Source: Spirochaetales bacterium (GTDB lineage: Bacteria; Spirochaetota; Spirochaetia; SZUA-6; RPPD01). Taken from it: 64,000 nt of DNA. The translations under genes were made by a program, and so were the position numbers. The notes beneath the pieces are model-generated. The model was not told where the DNA came from, did not search any database, and saw only the letters and a list, made by a program, of their open reading frames with translations. This document shows, piece after piece, positions 61,545 through 64,000 of this stretch (positions within the stretch are counted from its first letter, which is position 1; every line of letters starts with the position of its first letter). Where the stretch lies: NCBI GenBank assembly GCA_016929065.1, contig JAFGJO010000040.1, positions 1-64,000 on the forward strand, written 5' to 3'.

Positions 61545-62090
61545 TGCAAAACAATTAAAAAAGGAATTTACAAACATCATTGTATCTGCCAGAATTTCTT
61601 ATGGCAAAAGGAAAAAGCAATTGAATCTTTCGAAAGGAAAATTGATGAAAAACTCAGAGAGTTTATTCAGGAAGTTGATAAAATAGCAGAACAGGAAAAT
61701 CTAAAATACGGCAAGGATGATCTTGAAGAAATGGGAAAAGGCCCCATTTCCAGTGAACTGGTACAGAGGCTTGCAGTTGAATTATCCAGTGCAGTGAAAC
61801 ATCTTGGAAAAACAGAGAAAAACAGGCCTGATTCGAAGAGTAAAAAAAAACTTCAAATAATGACAAAGCAGGTAACGGAGAATTATTTACCATGGAAAAA
61901 GAAGTATGAATCCATAAAATACAGGTTTAAAGGCCGCAACATTTTTTCAAAGACAGATGAAGATGCGACCTTCATGAGAATGAAAGATGATCACATGAGG
62001 AATGGCCAGCTAAAACCCGGCTATAATATTAAAACGATGTTTATAAAAATGTCTGATATTTTTTTTGGCATTAAAAAGGCTGTTCTGTAA
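61545..62090 (+). pseudogene. truncated IS1182-type transposase remnant
   Basis: The frame is open from 61545 to 62090 but has no proper start; the first ATG within is 61731. Recognisable transposase segments are NFLWQKEKAIESFERKIDEKL, YLPWKKKYESIKYRFKGRNIFSKTDEDATFMRMKDDHMRNGQLKPGYN. The KTDxDATFMRMKDDHMxNGQLKPGYN signature is diagnostic of IS1182-like (DDE) transposases. The N-terminal part with the first catalytic Asp is missing, and the homology stops right after GYN, so the second half is lost too. Non-functional. Confidence 0.9.
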
Positions 62091-62114
62091 TTACTTACAA
62101 GACAGCCCCTCTTT

Positions 62115-62555
62115 TTATATATACACCATCGTAATCTTCAGTATTAATTCCGGCCCGGATAATTCCACCTTCGCATCCTTGAACTGCGGCGGGCCGAAGC
62201 TTCCCTTGGCATCATTCGAGGCTCCCAATCCTTCGGTGGGGATACCGAACAGGCCGGTATCCAGCTTGTAATTTGCATTCTCATCATGAAAAACGCTCAC
62301 TGCATAGGTCCCGTACGGTAAATCAGAAAAAACAAAAACCGCTTTCCCGTCCCTGATATCTGCCTCTGCGGCTTTCAGTGCCTTTTTCTCTTCCATTGGG
62401 TATCCGTCTGCCTTGTTATACAGGGTACACAGTACCTTCCCCTTTGCGGTTCGAAGCCCGCTTATTGTAACCTGTATTTCCCCGGTTTTTTCCTGGCTGA
62501 AAACAGCGGACAGACAGAACAGTCCAACCGTTAAAATAATCATTATTTTTTTCAT
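62115..62555 (-). CDS. DUF2141 secreted protein
   Basis: A 146-residue protein with a cleavable Sec signal (ending AVFSQE). The DUF2141 domain is complete: IQVTISGLRTAKGKVLCTLYNKADGYP, then FVFSDLPYGTYAVSVFHDENANYKLDTGLFGIPTEGLGASNDAKGSFGPPQFKDAKVEL. The HDENxNxKxDtnxxGiPxEgyGfSn stretch is its hallmark. The family is periplasmic with no known biochemical role; a carbohydrate-binding-like beta sandwich is the likely fold. Transcribed alone. Confidence 0.93.
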   Translation of the reverse strand: MKKIMIILTVGLFCLSAVFSQEKTGEIQVTISGLRTAKGKVLCTLYNKADGYPMEEKKALKAAEADIRDGKAVFVFSDLPYGTYAVSVFHDENANYKLDTGLFGIPTEGLGASNDAKGSFGPPQFKDAKVELSGPELILKITMVYI

Positions 62556-62698
62556 TGATACAACTCCTTTTCAATATATTATGTTTAAAATATAGTCATT
62601 TTTATGAAAAATCAAAATTTATTCAGGCTTTCATTGACTTTCTGCTGCTGCTTTAAGATACTTTAGATAAACCGATATTTTCTTGTTCAGGAGTATTC

Positions 62699-63931
62699 AT
62701 GGCAGCAGCAAAAGAAATCATTTTCAATATAATCGATTCCCTGCAGGAGGAAATGATCGAACTGCAGCGAAAACTCACTTCGATCCCGGCTATTGCGCCG
62801 GAATCCGGAGGGAGCGGAGAAACAGATAAAGCCCGCATGCTCGAAGAACATCTGAAATCGCTCTCCCTGGGCACTATTGATCATTTTGATGCATGCGATG
62901 CACGCGTGCCTTCGGGAGTACGGCCCAATATCATCCTCTCTGCTGCAGGAAAACAAGCCGGGAAAAAACTCTGGATTATGACCCATACCGATATTGTCCC
63001 GCCCGGGGAAGCCATGCAGTGGCAGAGTGATCCCTACAAGCTTGTTATAAAAGACGGGAAAATTATCGGCCGGGGTGTGGAGGACAATCAGCAGAGCCTT
63101 GTCGCATCCATATACGCGCTCGCCGCCCTACAAAAGGCGGGAGTCCAGCCTGCCCGGGACATCAAACTGCTCTTTGTGGCTGATGAAGAAACGGGTTCGG
63201 AGTATGGAGTAAAATACCTGGTGAAAAATCACCGTGATTTGTTTTCAACCGGCGACCTCGCCCTGGTACCCGATGCAGGCCGGCCGGACAGCTCCATGAT
63301 CGAAGTCGCAGAAAAAAGTATTCTGTGGCTCCGCGTCCATACCACCGGGCTGCAAATTCACGCCTCGCTCGCACCCGAAGGAAGAAATGCATTCGTCGCA
63401 GCGTCAGAAATGGCTGTGGCATTATACAATTTGAAAGACAAGTTCGACCTGAAAAACAACATATTCGAACCGCCCGTATCGACAATATCACCGACAAAAA
63501 AAGAAGCAAATATTCCAAATATCAATACCATCCCCGGCGATGATGTGTTTTATGTAGACTGCCGGATCCTCCCCGAGATCGGCATTGATCCGGTGTTTAA
63601 TGCAATAAAGGATATTGCAGCAGCGATAGAGAAAAAATACGGGGTAAAGGTTGATTTTGAGATTGTTCAAAAAGAAGCCTCCCCTCCCACCCCGGCAGAC
63701 TCTGCAATTGTGGGCATGATACAGTCAGCGGTAAAGACCGTCTACGGCACAACCGCTGTGCCAATGGGAATCGGCGGAGGGACGGTGGCCGCGCACCTGC
63801 GCCGCGAAGGGATCCACACCGCGGTCTGGTCCACCATCGAGTCATTCGCGCATATGCCCAACGAGACCTGCCTGGTCAAAAACATGGTGGGGGATGCAAA
63901 AGTAATGGCTTTGCTGATGATAGGGGAATAA
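62699..63931 (+). CDS. M20-family metallo-hydrolase
   Basis: A 410-residue cytoplasmic enzyme with CAGGAG before the ATG. Zinc ligands and catalytic residues: MTHTDIVPPG (His, Asp), GRGVEDNQQSLVAS (Asp of the bridge), FVADEETGSEYGVKYL (catalytic Glu, Glu ligand), LVPDAGRPD (Asp), and a late ESFAHMPNE (His). A dimerisation domain lies in the middle (RVHTTGLQIHASLAPEGRNA). Relatives are peptidases, ArgE/DapE deacylases or Xaa-dipeptidases; the exact substrate is open. Nothing nearby narrows it. Confidence 0.92.
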   Translation: MAAAKEIIFNIIDSLQEEMIELQRKLTSIPAIAPESGGSGETDKARMLEEHLKSLSLGTIDHFDACDARVPSGVRPNIILSAAGKQAGKKLWIMTHTDIVPPGEAMQWQSDPYKLVIKDGKIIGRGVEDNQQSLVASIYALAALQKAGVQPARDIKLLFVADEETGSEYGVKYLVKNHRDLFSTGDLALVPDAGRPDSSMIEVAEKSILWLRVHTTGLQIHASLAPEGRNAFVAASEMAVALYNLKDKFDLKNNIFEPPVSTISPTKKEANIPNINTIPGDDVFYVDCRILPEIGIDPVFNAIKDIAAAIEKKYGVKVDFEIVQKEASPPTPADSAIVGMIQSAVKTVYGTTAVPMGIGGGTVAAHLRREGIHTAVWSTIESFAHMPNETCLVKNMVGDAKVMALLMIGE

Positions 63932-63965
63932 AAAAAAACTCCGGTGAGTGTAACTCACCAGAGAA
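63931..63965 (-). terminator. terminator of the minus-strand gene at the window edge
   Basis: GGTGAGT (63943-63949) pairs with ACTCACC (63953-63959), and further CTC/GAG pairs extend it. The nine-base A-run before it is a T-run on the minus strand. It lies right after the stop of the partial gene at 63975. Confidence 0.85.
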
Positions 63966-63974
63966 TAATTCCTT

Positions 63975-64000
63975 TTATTTGATTACCGTCCACTGGTAGA
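63975..64000 (-). CDS. 3' end of an unidentified minus-strand gene (partial)
   Basis: The minus strand reads YQWTVIK and a TAA stop at 63975-63977, immediately ahead of a strong minus-strand terminator. Only seven codons are inside the window. The ending resembles the last residues of the ThuA-like twins (xxxWTYTK), but seven residues are too few to claim a relationship. Confidence 0.5.

Overview
The window looks like a piece of a chromosome from an anaerobic spirochaete (Spirochaetota, Treponema/Spirochaeta side). The strongest evidence is a V/A-type ATPase operon with the gene order known from Treponema pallidum (E, DUF2764, A, B, D, I, K). A very high density of lipoproteins and outer-membrane proteins, FecR and OmpA-type envelope proteins, and AT-rich intergenic DNA fit the same picture. 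The species cannot be named from the sequence alone. No rRNA, tRNA or CRISPR array was seen.

Region by region. (1) 0.1-19 kb is an envelope island in which almost every product is exported: a four-gene operon (small secreted protein, beta-barrel, FecR protein, lipoprotein), four paralogous lipoproteins sharing one N-terminal module, a seven-repeat FG-GAP propeller lipoprotein, an LRR/PKD-like lipoprotein, a lectin-like lipoprotein that may be truncated, a VWA lipoprotein, an OmpA-family barrel, a pectate-lyase-like lipoprotein and two twin ThuA/GATase-like lipoproteins. (2) 19-24.3 kb holds a TPR protein with ispG (isoprenoid synthesis), then a WYL regulator with DUF3795, BtrH-like and GyrI-like genes. 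(3) 24.3-31.7 kb, minus strand, is the V-ATPase operon; its K subunit carries the set of residues that binds Na+ in Enterococcus hirae NtpK. (4) 31.9-32.8 kb has two small conserved-looking unknowns.

(5) 33.0-35.0 kb is the most notable part of the window: a marR-hgcA-hgcB operon. HgcA has the NVWCAAGK cap-helix motif and a C-terminal membrane domain. HgcB is a two-cluster ferredoxin with the CMECGAC motif, a lone central cysteine and a terminal Cys-Cys pair. These are the known hallmarks of the mercury-methylation pair, which is required for making methylmercury in anaerobes. A strong sigma70-like promoter precedes marR, and two near-identical palindromes (TTGCA-N3-TGCAA) lie at the predicted start of transcription, so the operon is probably autoregulated by the cysteine-rich MarR protein.

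(6) 35-44.8 kb contains a fused, apparently degenerate MalF-MalG-like permease, a molybdopterin-fold lipoprotein with a membrane sensor, a GT51 transglycosylase, a ferredoxin-tailed aldo/keto reductase, an M15 carboxypeptidase, trpR-trpB2 and a VOC protein. (7) 44.9-52.3 kb holds a LOG-family enzyme, a four-gene two-component cluster (receiver/HisKA, hybrid kinase, CheY-like receiver, PAS kinase), a SAM methyltransferase and PduL. (8) 52.7-64 kb holds a U32-family tRNA/rRNA-modification protein, superoxide dismutase, a P2-type cation ATPase, three lipoproteins (one a papain-like protease with a 10-residue repeat tail), a large palindrome beside an IS1182-type transposase remnant, a DUF2141 protein, an M20 hydrolase, and the last codons of a minus-strand gene with its terminator.

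Family assignments were made by reading motifs without database searches. Domain borders are approximate, and start codons were chosen from ribosome-binding sites.
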